The position numbers and the translations under genes are program-made. From the NCBI GenBank assembly GCA_023935145.1, contig CM043699.1, forward strand, positions 73,489,138-73,553,137: a stretch of DNA of 64,000 bases, written 5' to 3'. Below the pieces are notes generated by a model. It saw only the letters and a program-made list of their open reading frames with translations, made no database searches and was not told the DNA's origin. Of this stretch, positions 10,136 to 19,745 are shown piece after piece. Within the stretch, counting starts at the first letter, position 1, and every line of letters begins with the position of its first letter. The DNA is from Bretschneidera sinensis (taxonomy: Eukaryota; Streptophyta; Magnoliopsida; Brassicales; Akaniaceae).

Positions 10136-11851
10136 ATGTGGATGAATCCAGCGCCGGTTTCACAGTCTTTAGAGGACGCCCTCAAGGATTTCATTAAAAT
10201 GACCGGCCCGTCCCTCAATACTGCCAACACTTTCAATGTTGAAAGTTGTTCCATCTGTGCTAGTCCCATGCATCTAGCACAGAATTGCCCATCAATGCCG
10301 GCTTGTGCCGAGTATCCTATGGAACAAATGAATGCTTTCAATGACTGTTGTTGGCAATCAAATGGATCTTGCTCCGAAACATACAATCCAGGGTGGTGGG
10401 ACCACTCTAATTTTTCATGGGAGCAGAACCAACCAATGAATCAGGGAGGAGCCCCTTACCATGCTCACAATCAATACACTCCCGAATTTCCTCCACCAAT
10501 TCCAAATTATGGTCACTCAGCTTATCCAGCACCATCACCCGCTTACCAAGCTCCCATTCAAGCGCCAGCATCGGTTTCACAGTCATTGGAGGACGCTCTC
10601 AATGATTTCATGAAAACGACTAGCCAATCTATGAGTGAAGTGATGAGTGCAACAATAGAAAACACCCAAGCGATTGCCACACTAGAGAGTCAAATTGATC
10701 AAATCGCAAGTTATGTGGGTGAAGGAGAGGAAGGAACGTTCCCCAGTCAAACTGAGCCTAACCCAAAGGAACAGTTTGCGGTGGGAAATTCTCCAATGCA
10801 TTGGCAGGAACAAGTGCAATCAACTGTCCCATACTTGTCTGGGAGACAAGTGGACAATCAAGTGGAAGAGAACCCTGCTATGCACCAAGGGCAAGAGAGT
10901 GGCAACAATGAGAAGAGAGATGCTGAGCCATCTACAGCCACTCGTATTATTAAGGATCTCTCTAGGTCGTTTTTACCTAAAGCACCTTACCCTGAGAGAC
11001 TACAAGTGCCCAAGAAAGAAGGGAAGTCTGAGGACATTATGGAGGCATGCTTTGCTCAATTTGAAGAGGATTTGGACTTAGACAAGTTACTTGAGCAAGC
11101 AAATACTATCGTGGAGTTTGCTCCTCAGAAGAGCAGTGAGACGGAGGAGATTATGGATGAATCACGTATTGAGGACCCCATGGAGGCATGCTTTGCTCAA
11201 TTTGAAGAGGATTTGGGCTTAGATAAGTTGTTTGAGCAAGCTAATGCTACTTTGGAGTCTGCACCTCTAAAGATCAGTGAGACGGAGGAAACCACAACAC
11301 CTGAACCTCACAAGAAGGAACTTAAGCCTTTACTGGATAATCTTGAGTATAAGTTCCCAGGTCCAGCAGATTCTTTGCCTACAATTATAGCTTTAGATTT
11401 GGGTGATGCTCCAGAGGAGAAATTATTGGACGTCTTAAGAGAGCATCAGGAAGCTATAGGCTGGACTATTGAAGATGTCAAAGGAATCAACCCCTCGGTG
11501 GTGACGTACATGATACAGTTGGAGGAGAATGCCAAGCCATCGAGGGAGCCACAAAGAAGGCTCAACCCTGCTTTGCAAGAGGTTGTGAGGGCGAAAGATA
11601 TTAAGCTGTTAGAGGCAGGGATCATTTATCCCATCTCTGATAGCAAGTGGGTGAGCCAGATTCCAATCGTTCCCAAACGTGCTGAATTTACGGTAGTAAA
11701 TAAAGACAACGAGTTGGTTCCAACTCGAGTACAGTCAAGATGGAGAAAGTGTCTAGACTACCGTAAATTGAATGATGCCACTAGGCCTGATCATTTTCCA
11801 TTCCCATTTATTGATCAGATGGTGGAGAGCTTAGTTGGGTCTGTTTACTAA
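10136..11851 (+). CDS. Fused partial gag-RT protein of N1 (571 aa)
   Basis: This is an intact frame of 571 codons. A zinc knuckle CX2CX4HX4C (C38, C41, H46, C51) lies near the N-terminus, so most of the capsid domain is missing. Two internal duplications are visible: VSQSLEDALKDF near residue 8 recurs as VSQSLEDALNDF near 147, and a block with MEACFAQFEEDL near 303 recurs near 350. The C-terminal 90 residues are the start of an Athila/Tat RT (IIYPISDSKWVS, CLDYRKLNDATRPDHFPFPF, DQMVESL), which ends at a stop before any catalytic Asp. No protease motif is seen. Continued openness suggests youth or selection for a gag-like function. The ATG at 10136 follows A-rich sequence; translation could begin slightly elsewhere. 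Confidence 0.8.
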   Translation: MWMNPAPVSQSLEDALKDFIKMTGPSLNTANTFNVESCSICASPMHLAQNCPSMPACAEYPMEQMNAFNDCCWQSNGSCSETYNPGWWDHSNFSWEQNQPMNQGGAPYHAHNQYTPEFPPPIPNYGHSAYPAPSPAYQAPIQAPASVSQSLEDALNDFMKTTSQSMSEVMSATIENTQAIATLESQIDQIASYVGEGEEGTFPSQTEPNPKEQFAVGNSPMHWQEQVQSTVPYLSGRQVDNQVEENPAMHQGQESGNNEKRDAEPSTATRIIKDLSRSFLPKAPYPERLQVPKKEGKSEDIMEACFAQFEEDLDLDKLLEQANTIVEFAPQKSSETEEIMDESRIEDPMEACFAQFEEDLGLDKLFEQANATLESAPLKISETEETTTPEPHKKELKPLLDNLEYKFPGPADSLPTIIALDLGDAPEEKLLDVLREHQEAIGWTIEDVKGINPSVVTYMIQLEENAKPSREPQRRLNPALQEVVRAKDIKLLEAGIIYPISDSKWVSQIPIVPKRAEFTVVNKDNELVPTRVQSRWRKCLDYRKLNDATRPDHFPFPFIDQMVESLVGSVY

Positions 11852-13121
11852 TGTTGGGTCTGGCTGAAGACGTTAAACTTAGCGCTCATGGGAGGCACCC
11901 CACAGCTTATCTTTTCTTTTGTTTATTTATTATTTCGCATTTTTATGATTAATGTTTGTTTCCAGTATTTTTTGTTTTCCAGTTTTTATTTTTCAGGGAC
12001 AATGCGTACTTCAGTTCAAGTTTGGGGGTATGCTATGAGCCATACCAGTCCAGATAGTTCACCATATCTCAGGTCAGCTCTTTCCATATTAGTCACACAT
12101 TGGGGTCAATGTGTAATTTAAGTTTGGGGGTATGGGAGACACATCACACACTTTGTCCTAATTTGTTGTCTTTTCGTCATAGAGATAAATGCATGCTCAT
12201 GTTATCGTGAAATTTTAGTTGATCTAAACATTTCTTGTGATGTGATGTCATTGGTGAGCTTAACATTTTGAACACATGATCTGGTGATAAATTTTTAAAA
12301 TTTAGTTACTTACTTTAGGCATTTTGAGAATTCACATGTTTGATCTAATCTCACACGAGCACATTAGCACAAATTATGTGAGGTATGACACGTGATTTTA
12401 ATGTGTATTTTTCCTTATCTTAATTGAAACTGGATGACTTGTTGGATGAACTCTTGGGCATAGGAAAATATAAAAAAAAAAAAAAAATTTATCAATAAAC
12501 TTTTCGCTGAGTAACTGGACCTCTTGCCTCAGTAAGCAGTGAGTGTTCACGTCAAAAGGTGAAATTTTGCTTGGTAATATTAAGGTCGGTTTAATTTCGT
12601 AGCCTTTTTGACTCGAGTTAGTAAGTCCTTAGGGGTGTCTTTACACCTAATGCCCTAAAACCACCTGGTTTGGGAGTCATTGACTTAACACTCGCTACAT
12701 GGGTCAATTAGAAAGCTTAAGGGAACTAACCGATAGCCGTGCATTATTAAAAAAAAAAAAAAAAAAAGAATAAAACAAAAACTATGCCTTTTCGTTCATT
12801 TTTGATGGGAAATTCAGTGAATCTTGAGACATGGAGACCTTACACATTAGAGTTACTTGGAAGCTTCATTTTTATATGCTAATTCACCTTACACTGATTC
12901 AAGCTTGTGATGCCTTATCCTGCCTTTTGTAAGTAATTAGATTTTAACATTTCTATTCATTGCGAAGATGGGTTTACCTTTTTAAGCTTGCTTATGAATG
13001 AATATCATGGTGATGTGTGCTCCTTAAATTTTTGGATACCATGAGTGATGACTTTATCTTTATGTTCTTTGTTTTTTCATTGAGTCTTTTATTTTGTTTT
13101 GCTAAGGGACTAGCAAATTGT
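11852..13121 (+). other. Non-coding 3' internal region of N1
   Basis: About 1.27 kb between the gag-RT stop and the polypurine tract, with no gene. It contains extra copies of AAGTTTGGGGGTAT at 12019-12032 and 12120-12133, identical to the functional tract at 13122-13135, and two poly(A) runs (12471-12486 and 12748-12766). Confidence 0.7.
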
Positions 13122-13136
13122 AAGTTTGGGGGTATT
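13122..13136 (+). other. Polypurine tract of N1
   Basis: AAGTTTGGGGGTATT directly abuts the 3' LTR at 13137. This form of plus-strand primer is typical of Athila/Tat elements. Confidence 0.8.
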
Positions 13137-14462
13137 TGATGAGTGCCAAATATTGCATATTTTGGCCCTTTAATTTACATTTGTTAGCTTAGTAATTTGT
13201 TACTTTGAGTTGTTTTCATTGTTTTTCAGGTTTACAAGCACTGGGAAAAGAGTTTCACTAAAATTGCCAAAATCGCCTTACAGATCAGTCATTTTTGTGG
13301 ATTTTACTGTATTGATTCCGGAAGAACCAAGAGATGAGCCATATATGGTTGGAAAGATCCGGAAGTCTATTTTCTGAGGGATTTTACGGCTTGCAAAAAC
13401 GATTTTTCTAGAGAAAGTTATGGCCATTTTAGTAAACAAGGTTCAAGCTGAAGAAGTCTAGTGCGCTCGATCGCACCAGACTTGCGATCGATCGCAAATG
13501 CGCTCTTGCACATCCCACATCGGTTAAAAATGCTCTGTAGTGAGCCAATGTGCGCTCGAGCGCACCAGAGTGCGATCGATCGCACTCGGGCAGTATCCCA
13601 CACCGATTTTGAAACCCATTGTGCTCCGGGACTCCCCCTATATAAACACCATCTGACCTCATCATTCAGTGTACAATTCCTGAGCCACTTTGGTGTTTAC
13701 CGGTGGACGTCCGCCAGCATTCTGGTGGATCCCAAAGGCATTGCTACCACGAGGGGAAGCGCCGCCCGTCAGCGAGTGGAATTTCTCCCATGTAAAGTTG
13801 TTTATTTATTTCTTTATATTCAGTTGTTTTAGTTTAAATGTTTAGCACTTTTTATTATAGTTTTATAATTATGAGTGGCTAGACTCTTCAGCTAAGGTTG
13901 AAGATGAAGCCCCGCCGTTGTTTGGCGTAGTAGTTCAGATTTGCTTGTACAAATCTGACAATTTTTTAGTATAAATGTTCTGTCAATTATTTGAGTTAAT
14001 CTTATAATTGATTGAGTTTAAATTGTCTGTTGGATTTTCTTTGTGTTTCATCTGATGGATACATTGAATGCTTTTCGATTAAATTGGATTCCCTTTGTGA
14101 TTTGTTAAGAGCGGATACATCGGGTGCTTTTGGTTTAGTTGGGATATTCTTTGTTTTTTGTCTTATAGTTGGATTCATTGAATGTTTTGATAGGCTATAT
14201 TTTTAGAACATGTATGCTTAACTTCGGTGGGGTAGATTCGGAAACCTTAGTGCTTTTAATTATTAGTTTTTTAAATCAACTTAGTTTAGTTTTAATTTGT
14301 TTTCTAAAATATCATTCACAATTCGGAACTAGGTTAAAATAGAGTTAGTTTAGATTAAATTATATTTTCACAACGCAATTCCCTGTGGATTCGACCTCGC
14401 ACTTGCACAACGCTATACTGCAAACGACTCGTGCGCTTGCGAGTAATTTAAAACTCACAACA
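13137..14462 (+). repeat. 3' LTR of N1
   Basis: 1326 bp, the same length as the 5' LTR and almost identical to it. It is followed by the target duplication CTTAC and then by the rest of the G1 RT. Confidence 0.93.
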
Positions 14463-16750
14463 CTTACCTCCATAAATTTATCTTCGTCTTTTTTGATGAC
14501 ATTTTGATTTATAGCCCCAATTGGATCATGCATCTTGAACATGTTCAACAAGCTTTGGAAATTCTAAGGCATAACCTATTTTTCATTAAAGTTAGCAAAT
14601 GTGCATTTGGCCCACAGGAATTGGAGTATTTAGGCCATATTGTTACTCATCAAGGAGTACAGATAGATCAAGCCAAAATTAAGGCAATGCTCAACTGGCC
14701 TAGACCTATTAATATTTTGGAATTATGTGGTTTGTTAGGTCTTACAGGTTATTACAGGAAATTTGTCCCCCATTATGGCATCTTGGCTCGACCCCTTACC
14801 AACCTCTTGAAGAAAGGACATTTTGGATGGATAGATGAGGCAGATACTGCCTTATATTCCCTTAAAAGTGCCATGACATCCACTCCTACTCTTGCTATGC
14901 CTAACTTCAATGAACCCTTTGTTATTGAATCTGATGCTTCAGGTGATGGGATTGGCACAGTTCTAACTCAACAACAAAAAACTAGTTGCCTTTATGAGTC
15001 AGGCCTTGGGAATTTCAAAACAATCATGGTCTATATACGCTAGGGAGATATTAGCCATTATTGAAGAAATACGAGTTTGGCGACCATACTTGTTAGGCAG
15101 GAAGTTCTACATACAGACAGACTAACGTAGCCTCAAATATTTGTTAGAGCAACGTGTCGGTATACCAGAACAGCAAAAATGGGTGGCCAAGCTTCTTGGA
15201 TATGACTAAGAAATACACTACAAACCAGGCCGAGAAAATTCAGCAGTAGATGCCCTCTCCCAGGTTTCTGGAAGCCCAATTCTTAATGCCTTGTCTGTTT
15301 TGCAGGTCCCCTTGTGGGATGAAATTAAAGTTGCAGCTGTTGGACATTCCTATATGGAGAAACTTGGCAAATTAGCTACCGAAAAACCAGGAGCTCCTTA
15401 TGCATGGAGAAATGGATTGGTTTTCTACAAAAATCGGGTGGTGGTGCCTCCCAACTCCCCATAGTTGACCAACTATTGAAAGAATTCCATGATTCACCAC
15501 TTGGAGGCCACTCCGAAGTACTGCGAACATTCAAGTGACTTTCCCAGCAATTTTATTGGCCTTCTATGTATCGGGTGGTACATAACTACGTTTTATCATG
15601 CGATGTTTGTCAATAAGCCAAGGCTTCAACATTAGCGCCGATGGGTCTCCTCCAACCACTACCTATTCCATGCCAATTATGAGATGATACAACCATGGAT
15701 TTTATCGAAGGACTTCCCTCATCCAACGGCAAAAATACCATCTTAGTTGTTGTGGATCGACTCAGCAAGTCTGCACATTTTCTGGCTTTGACTCATCCGT
15801 TTACGGCAAAAACAGTGGCTGAAAAGTTTGTCGACGGTGTGGTTAAGCTTCATGGAATGCCTAGATCAATTATCAATGAGTGTGATCCTGTTTTCATGAG
15901 CCACTTTTGGAGAGAATTCTTCAAGTTATCCGGAACTCAATTGAAGATGAGTTCAGCCTATCACCCTCAAACGGATAGATAATCAGAAGTTTTCAATAGG
16001 TGTGTGAAGCAGTATCTACGTTGCCTGGTCCATCAACAACCGCGAAAATGGAGTTCTCTTCTTCCGTGGGCAGAATTTTGGTATAACACAGCTTATCACG
16101 CCTCCACAGGGATGACACCTTTTCAAGCATTGTATGGTTGGCTACCTCCAACTATTCCGCACTACCAAGTTGGCCACTCTCCAGTCCATGAGGTAGATCA
16201 ACAGCTCCTGTCACGAGATGTTTTGCTGCGCCAATTAAAGGATAATTTGTATACCGCTAGTAATTGAATGAAGCAGGTGGTTGACTCTAAACGGTGCGAC
16301 ATCGAGTTCCAAGAAGGGGATTTAGTTTTCCTAAAACTACATCCTTACCGGCAACAAACAGTTTTTAAACGTTCATCTCAGAAATTAGCAAGCCGTTCTA
16401 TGGCCCGTATCTAATTGAGAAACGTATTGGCAAAGTGGCTTATCAACTCAAGCTGTCAGAAGGGTCCCGTATCCATCCTGTTTTCCATGTCTCTTTACTT
16501 AAGAAGAAATTAGGTGAGTCATGTACGATAAGTACCAATTTACCACCTATTACTGATGAAGGGCAGGTTGTTATGACTCCAGAAGCTATTTTGGAAACTC
16601 GTTGGATTAAAAACGGCTCTCGATTTGTTGAAGAGAGTCTAGTTAGGTGGCATGGATTTCCTGCAGAAGATGCTACATGGGAAAGCACTGCTGAGCTACG
16701 GGAGAGGCTCCAAAACATGGACCTTGAGGACAAGGATCCAGTGAAAGAGG
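14463..16750 (+). pseudogene. RT end, RNase H, integrase and chromodomain of G1 (broken)
   Basis: The G1 polyprotein resumes with the RT catalytic motif FFDDILIYS (about 14490-14516), then YLGHIVTHQGVQ and the RNase H start VIESDASGDGIG. A frameshift near 14980 and further stops (for example TAA at 15122-15124) follow. The integrase core shows MDFIEGLPSSNGKNT and, in place of the usual SDRD, the sequence INECDPVF, so the second catalytic Asp is replaced. A TAA near 15980 precedes the region of the catalytic Glu. The C-terminus includes IHPVFHVSLLKKK and the chromodomain-like LVRWHGFPAEDATWES. It cannot encode active enzymes. Confidence 0.88.
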
Positions 16751-16757
16751 GGGGTAT
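16740..16757 (+). other. Polypurine tract of G1
   Basis: AGTGAAAGAGGGGGGTAT directly precedes the 3' LTR and overlaps the end of the polyprotein frame, as is usual in chromoviruses. Confidence 0.75.
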
Positions 16758-17132
16758 TGATAAACAGCCACGTCGTTCCTAACGTCTTCTTGAGCCAAAC
16801 CCAAAGTATGTGGCATAAGAGTGGAACTTATCCAAATTCTGTTACTAGTCTGTTGAGGCTATGTGGGAGAACTGGTTTAGTTCCAACATTCATATGCTTA
16901 GGAATAGGACAAAGTTTGTTGCATTTGTTGGCTATTATTTTGCATTTGTTGTTTAAGTCTTTTATTCGCAGTTATGGTCGTAAGTTTAGGAGAAGTTGTT
17001 GAACTTTGTTTATTTAAATTCCATCGAAGTGCATTAATAAAGCAGGCAATTTTCATCCAACAATTGTGGTTTATTTCTCACCCGAAAAGAATATTTATCT
17101 TGCTATTATCAGCCTTGATTGGGACCTTATCA
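16758..17132 (+). repeat. 3' LTR of chromovirus G1
   Basis: 375 bp, TGATAAACAG to CCTTATCA, followed by the target duplication GTTTG at 17133-17137. It is 11 bp longer than the 5' LTR. Confidence 0.93.
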
Positions 17133-17137
17133 GTTTG

Positions 17138-17448
17138 AGTCTATTTATTTGGATGAGGTAAAGGTAGCTTTTGTGCAGTGATTATACAAGAGTCAATATT
17201 TGTGTTTGGTTCATATATGAACACGCTCACACAACATTTATAGGACGTCACCCCCTTTTCTAAAAGTTTTTTCAAAAGAAAAACTGCATTAGTTGGTAGT
17301 TTATAATCGTAACCAATGTAAGGAGTAATGGTAGCAAGGCACGTAGTAATATTTTAGGACTTTCATTGCTCAGAGAGGCTGTCACTATTGTTAAAGGGAA
17401 ATTCTTAGGTGCATCCGATGCAAATAAGGGAGATTGCACTGAATGTAT
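17138..17448. other. Unassigned spacer between two chromoviruses
   Basis: This is the continuation of the pre-insertion site of G1. I see no conserved coding motif or RNA. Confidence 0.5.
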
Positions 17449-17763
17449 TGATACCAGTTGTAGTATATTGTTTTGTTTCGAGTACAAAATCTAAAAAATC
17501 CCAAGAAGAATTGAGGACAGAGAAACATAATTTTTATTGCTTGATTCCCTCTTCTACAATTCCTTTATTTATAGACTTCAATACCCAGTTTGTTAGAGAA
17601 ACTAATTGCTAACTACCTTATTGACTGCTAACTGTATTTACAGCAGAATTAACTACCTTAAATGCTTGCTAGCATTTCTTATTCTTATTCTTATTGTATT
17701 CTCCATATTAAAGTTTGGAACCATTGAAGTTTATGTCTATTCCTCTTAGGTCCTACTGTATCG
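17449..17763 (-). repeat. 3' LTR of G2
   Basis: On the minus strand it begins at CGATACAGTAGG (a likely decayed TGATACAG) just after a purine tract GGGGGAGG and ends CTGGTATCA at 17449. It includes a TATAAATA-like box (about 17565-17577). No second LTR is present to confirm the exact ends. Confidence 0.55.
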
Positions 17764-17776
17764 TTGCCTCCCCCAT

Positions 17777-18850
17777 TGCTAAGCACCTTGTCCTCAAGGT
17801 TGAGACTACAGTGTTACTTCTGAAATTCTACAAAATCCTCCCATGAAGCTTTTTCCAATGGCAAGTTATTCCATTGCACCAACCATTGATGAACCCAAAC
17901 CCCTTGCCTTTTGATCTTTCTCTCCCCTACAATGGCTAATGGTTCAAACTTGGGCTGACTGATGCTATCTTGAGGAAGTGGCAGAGGTTCCCTGGAAGGA
18001 TCAGTGCTCCCTTTGAATTGCTTGAGCAAAGACACATGAAATACAAGGTGGATTTTGGAACCAGGTGGCCACAGGTCGAATCTTTTATATAATCTAGATT
18101 GGCCCCAATTTTTTTTTGCTTAACTTGTTGGAGGTTCTATTAGCCATAATAGTATGTCTATATGGATGTAGTTTGATTAGAACTAACTCTCCTACTTTGA
18201 GTTGAATATCAGTTTTATGCAAGTTCACTTTCTCCTTCATCTTGGATTGAGCTATGTTCAGATGGTGTTTGAGTTGATGAAAAATCTCATCTCTGATGCC
18301 CAAGTCATGATCCAATGCTTCTAATTTTGTACTACCTCTGCAATATGTTGGTATTGATGGTGGCAACCTTTCAAAAACTGCTTCAGAAGGTGTTATCCCA
18401 ATGGTAGAGTGGAAAGCAGTGTTGTAGTGAAACTCAGCCTAGTTAAGAAATTTAGACCATTGATTAGGATTTTCTGAGACAAATACCCTGAGATATTGTT
18501 CTAAACATATGTTCACTACTTCAGTCTGCCCATCAGTTTGAGGATGGTAGGTTGAACTCATCCTCAAATCTGTGTTATCAAGTTTAAAAAGCTCCAACCA
18601 GAATTGAGTAAGAAAAATTGCATCCCTGTCACTAACAATTGATCTTGGAAACCAGAACTGTGTTGCAACTTTGCTTGCATTGTAGTGTGTGGATAATGGT
18701 CTAAAATGAATAACTTTTGACAATCTATCCATCACTATTAATATGGCTATAAACCCATTGGATGGAGGTATATGCGTGATAAATCCAACCTGAGGTCCTC
18801 CCACATCTGTTCTGGAATAGATAAAGGTTGTAAGAGACCTGTTGATGCCA
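17777..18850 (-). pseudogene. Integrase and chromodomain of G2 (broken)
   Basis: The integrase core shows IAILIVMDRLSKVIHF, IVSDRDAIFLTQFW (catalytic SDRD retained) and SSTYHPQTDGQTEVVN (catalytic Glu retained). The C-terminal part shows VNLHKTDIQLKVGELVLIKL, and the chromodomain-like WLVQWNNLPLEKASWED is at about 17830-17880. Frameshifts near 18420 and 18800 separate the pieces. The zinc-binding N-terminus of the integrase is lost at the adjoining insertion. Confidence 0.82.
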
Positions 18851-19526
18851 AGAACCGCTGGGGCTGACGTGACCTGGGAGCTGACATGGCCTAGTTGGGG
18901 ATGTGGCTTGAGTGAGGACTCGGCTAGGATCCTGCACAAGTGACAGGAGTGAACTGAAGGCTCTCGAAAGGAGGGGAAGGGGAGACCTCTGAAGGCACTC
19001 CGATGCTTAAGTCAGTAACGATTTAAGGGAGAAGCCGAGGGCTTAAGCATATCAAGTGCGAGTGTGGGTGTGTCCGAATATGAATGGTGGAGTCCATACC
19101 TTGGCCCATTTATAGGCGTCTGCCGGCGAGGTGGTCATGATAGCGGGCTCGGGTGAGAGTGCGGCCGTAGGGCAGTTGCAGGGTGGCTGATAGCTTTGCA
19201 GGGTGGCTGATAGCTTTGTAGGGTGGCTGGCGACTATAGGGCGGCTGACGGTCGTAGGGGAGATCCCATCGTAGGTTTGCTAGGTCGTCCTTCACAGGCC
19301 TGGAGACTTTGTTGGGCCGGGGAATATGTGGATTGCTTGCTTGGCCTGGGGAGGTCACTAGGCCTGTTGGGTCCTTTTGGGGCATTCGGCTTGGTTTGAG
19401 GCTTGTTTGGGCCGGAGCAAGCTGGGCTGGTATGGGTCGGAGCGGGCCGTTCGTCGGGCTCGGGCGCTTGGAGTATTCTGGGCCTGGAGTGTTTTGGGCC
19501 GGAGTATTTTGGGCCATATCACATGG

Positions 19527-19600
19527 CACTAGAAGGAGGGCCTGAACCTCCGACCTTGTGGTTAACAGCCACAAGCTCTAGCCAACTGAGCTATTCCAGC
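19527..19600 (-). tRNA. tRNA-Asn(GUU)-like sequence
   Basis: The minus strand folds as a complete 74-nt cloverleaf: acceptor GCTGGAA/TTCTAGT (last pair G-U), D stem GCTC/GAGC, anticodon stem TGTGG/CCACA with loop CTGTTAA (anticodon GTT), variable loop AGGTC, T stem GGAGG/CCTCC and discriminator G. It closely resembles plant nuclear tRNA-Asn. Two oddities exist: position 58 in the T loop is G instead of the nearly invariant A (loop TTCAGGC), weakening the B box, and CCA is encoded directly after the discriminator (19524-19526), which is unusual for a eukaryotic nuclear gene. It may be a decayed gene or a copy of a mature tRNA. Confidence 0.7.
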
Positions 19601-19740
19601 CTTGTCTATCGCTCGGCGCAATTCTCCAACGGTTCTCCAAAAGTCTGAGCCTTGTCTATCGCTCGGCGCGATTCTCCAACGGTTCTCCAAAAATCCGAGC
19701 CTCATCTATCGCTCGGCGCGATTCTCCAAAAAAATTCTGT
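19599..19740 (+). repeat. 50-bp tandem repeat, about 2.8 copies
   Basis: The unit starts GCCTTGTCTATCGCTCGGCG and ends AAAAGTCTGA or AAAAATCCGA; copies begin at 19599, 19649 and 19699. The first copy overlaps the 5' end of the tRNA-Asn-like sequence by two bases. Confidence 0.9.
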
Positions 19741-19745
19741 CCTAG

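Larger units (their letters stand above)
8675..14462 (+). mobile_element. Athila-type non-autonomous LTR retrotransposon N1, nested in G1
   Basis: Two 1326-bp LTRs (8675-10000 and 13137-14462), TGATGAG...CACAACA, differ at only about two positions as read by eye (near 8684/13146 and 9120/13582). CTTAC at 8670-8674 and 14463-14467 is the target duplication. The PBS TGGCGCCGTTGCCGGGGAA and the purine-rich AAGTTTGGGGGTAT tract are typical of the Athila/Tat branch of Ty3/gypsy. The only coding unit is a fused partial gag-RT frame. Protease, most of RT, RNase H and integrase are missing, so the element must have moved using enzymes supplied by a relative. The near-identical LTRs point to a recent insertion. 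Confidence 0.93.
6191..17137 (+). mobile_element. Ty3/gypsy chromovirus G1 (full length, decayed, split by a nested element)
   Basis: The element has two LTRs (6196-6559 and 16758-17132), both TGATAA...TTATCA, flanked by the direct repeat GTTTG at 6191-6195 and 17133-17137. A PBS matching initiator tRNA-Met follows the 5' LTR and a purine tract precedes the 3' LTR. The order gag, protease, RT, RNase H, integrase, chromodomain is that of a plant chromovirus; the protease motif LIDSGSTHNFIS and short LTRs suggest a Reina-like lineage, which is inference. Without the nested element at 8675-14462 plus its 5-bp duplication, G1 is about 5.1 kb. Many stops and frameshifts make it inactive. The LTRs differ at about 15 positions and by an 11-bp indel, so the insertion is old. 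Confidence 0.92.
18851..19745 (-). mobile_element. GC-rich LTR-like insertion with a tRNA-Asn-like segment
   Basis: About 0.9 kb of GC-rich DNA interrupts G2 between its RNase H/integrase spacer and its integrase core. On the minus strand it has a TATA box in CGCCTATAAATGGGCC (about 19103-19118) followed by GACTTAAGCATCGGAGTGCC and GAGGTCTCCCCTTCCCC, an arrangement common in plant LTR promoters and R regions. Imperfect 20-26-bp tandem repeats (GCAGGGTGGCTGATAGCTTT and variants) lie at about 19170-19260. The tRNA-like sequence and 50-bp repeats lie at its right end. I could not find target duplications. It may be a solo LTR plus flank, or a small non-autonomous element. Confidence 0.5.

Noticed and set aside
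10136..11851. N1 frame as a host gene
   Set aside because: It lies between PBS and polypurine tract of an LTR element and ends in a truncated Athila/Tat RT.
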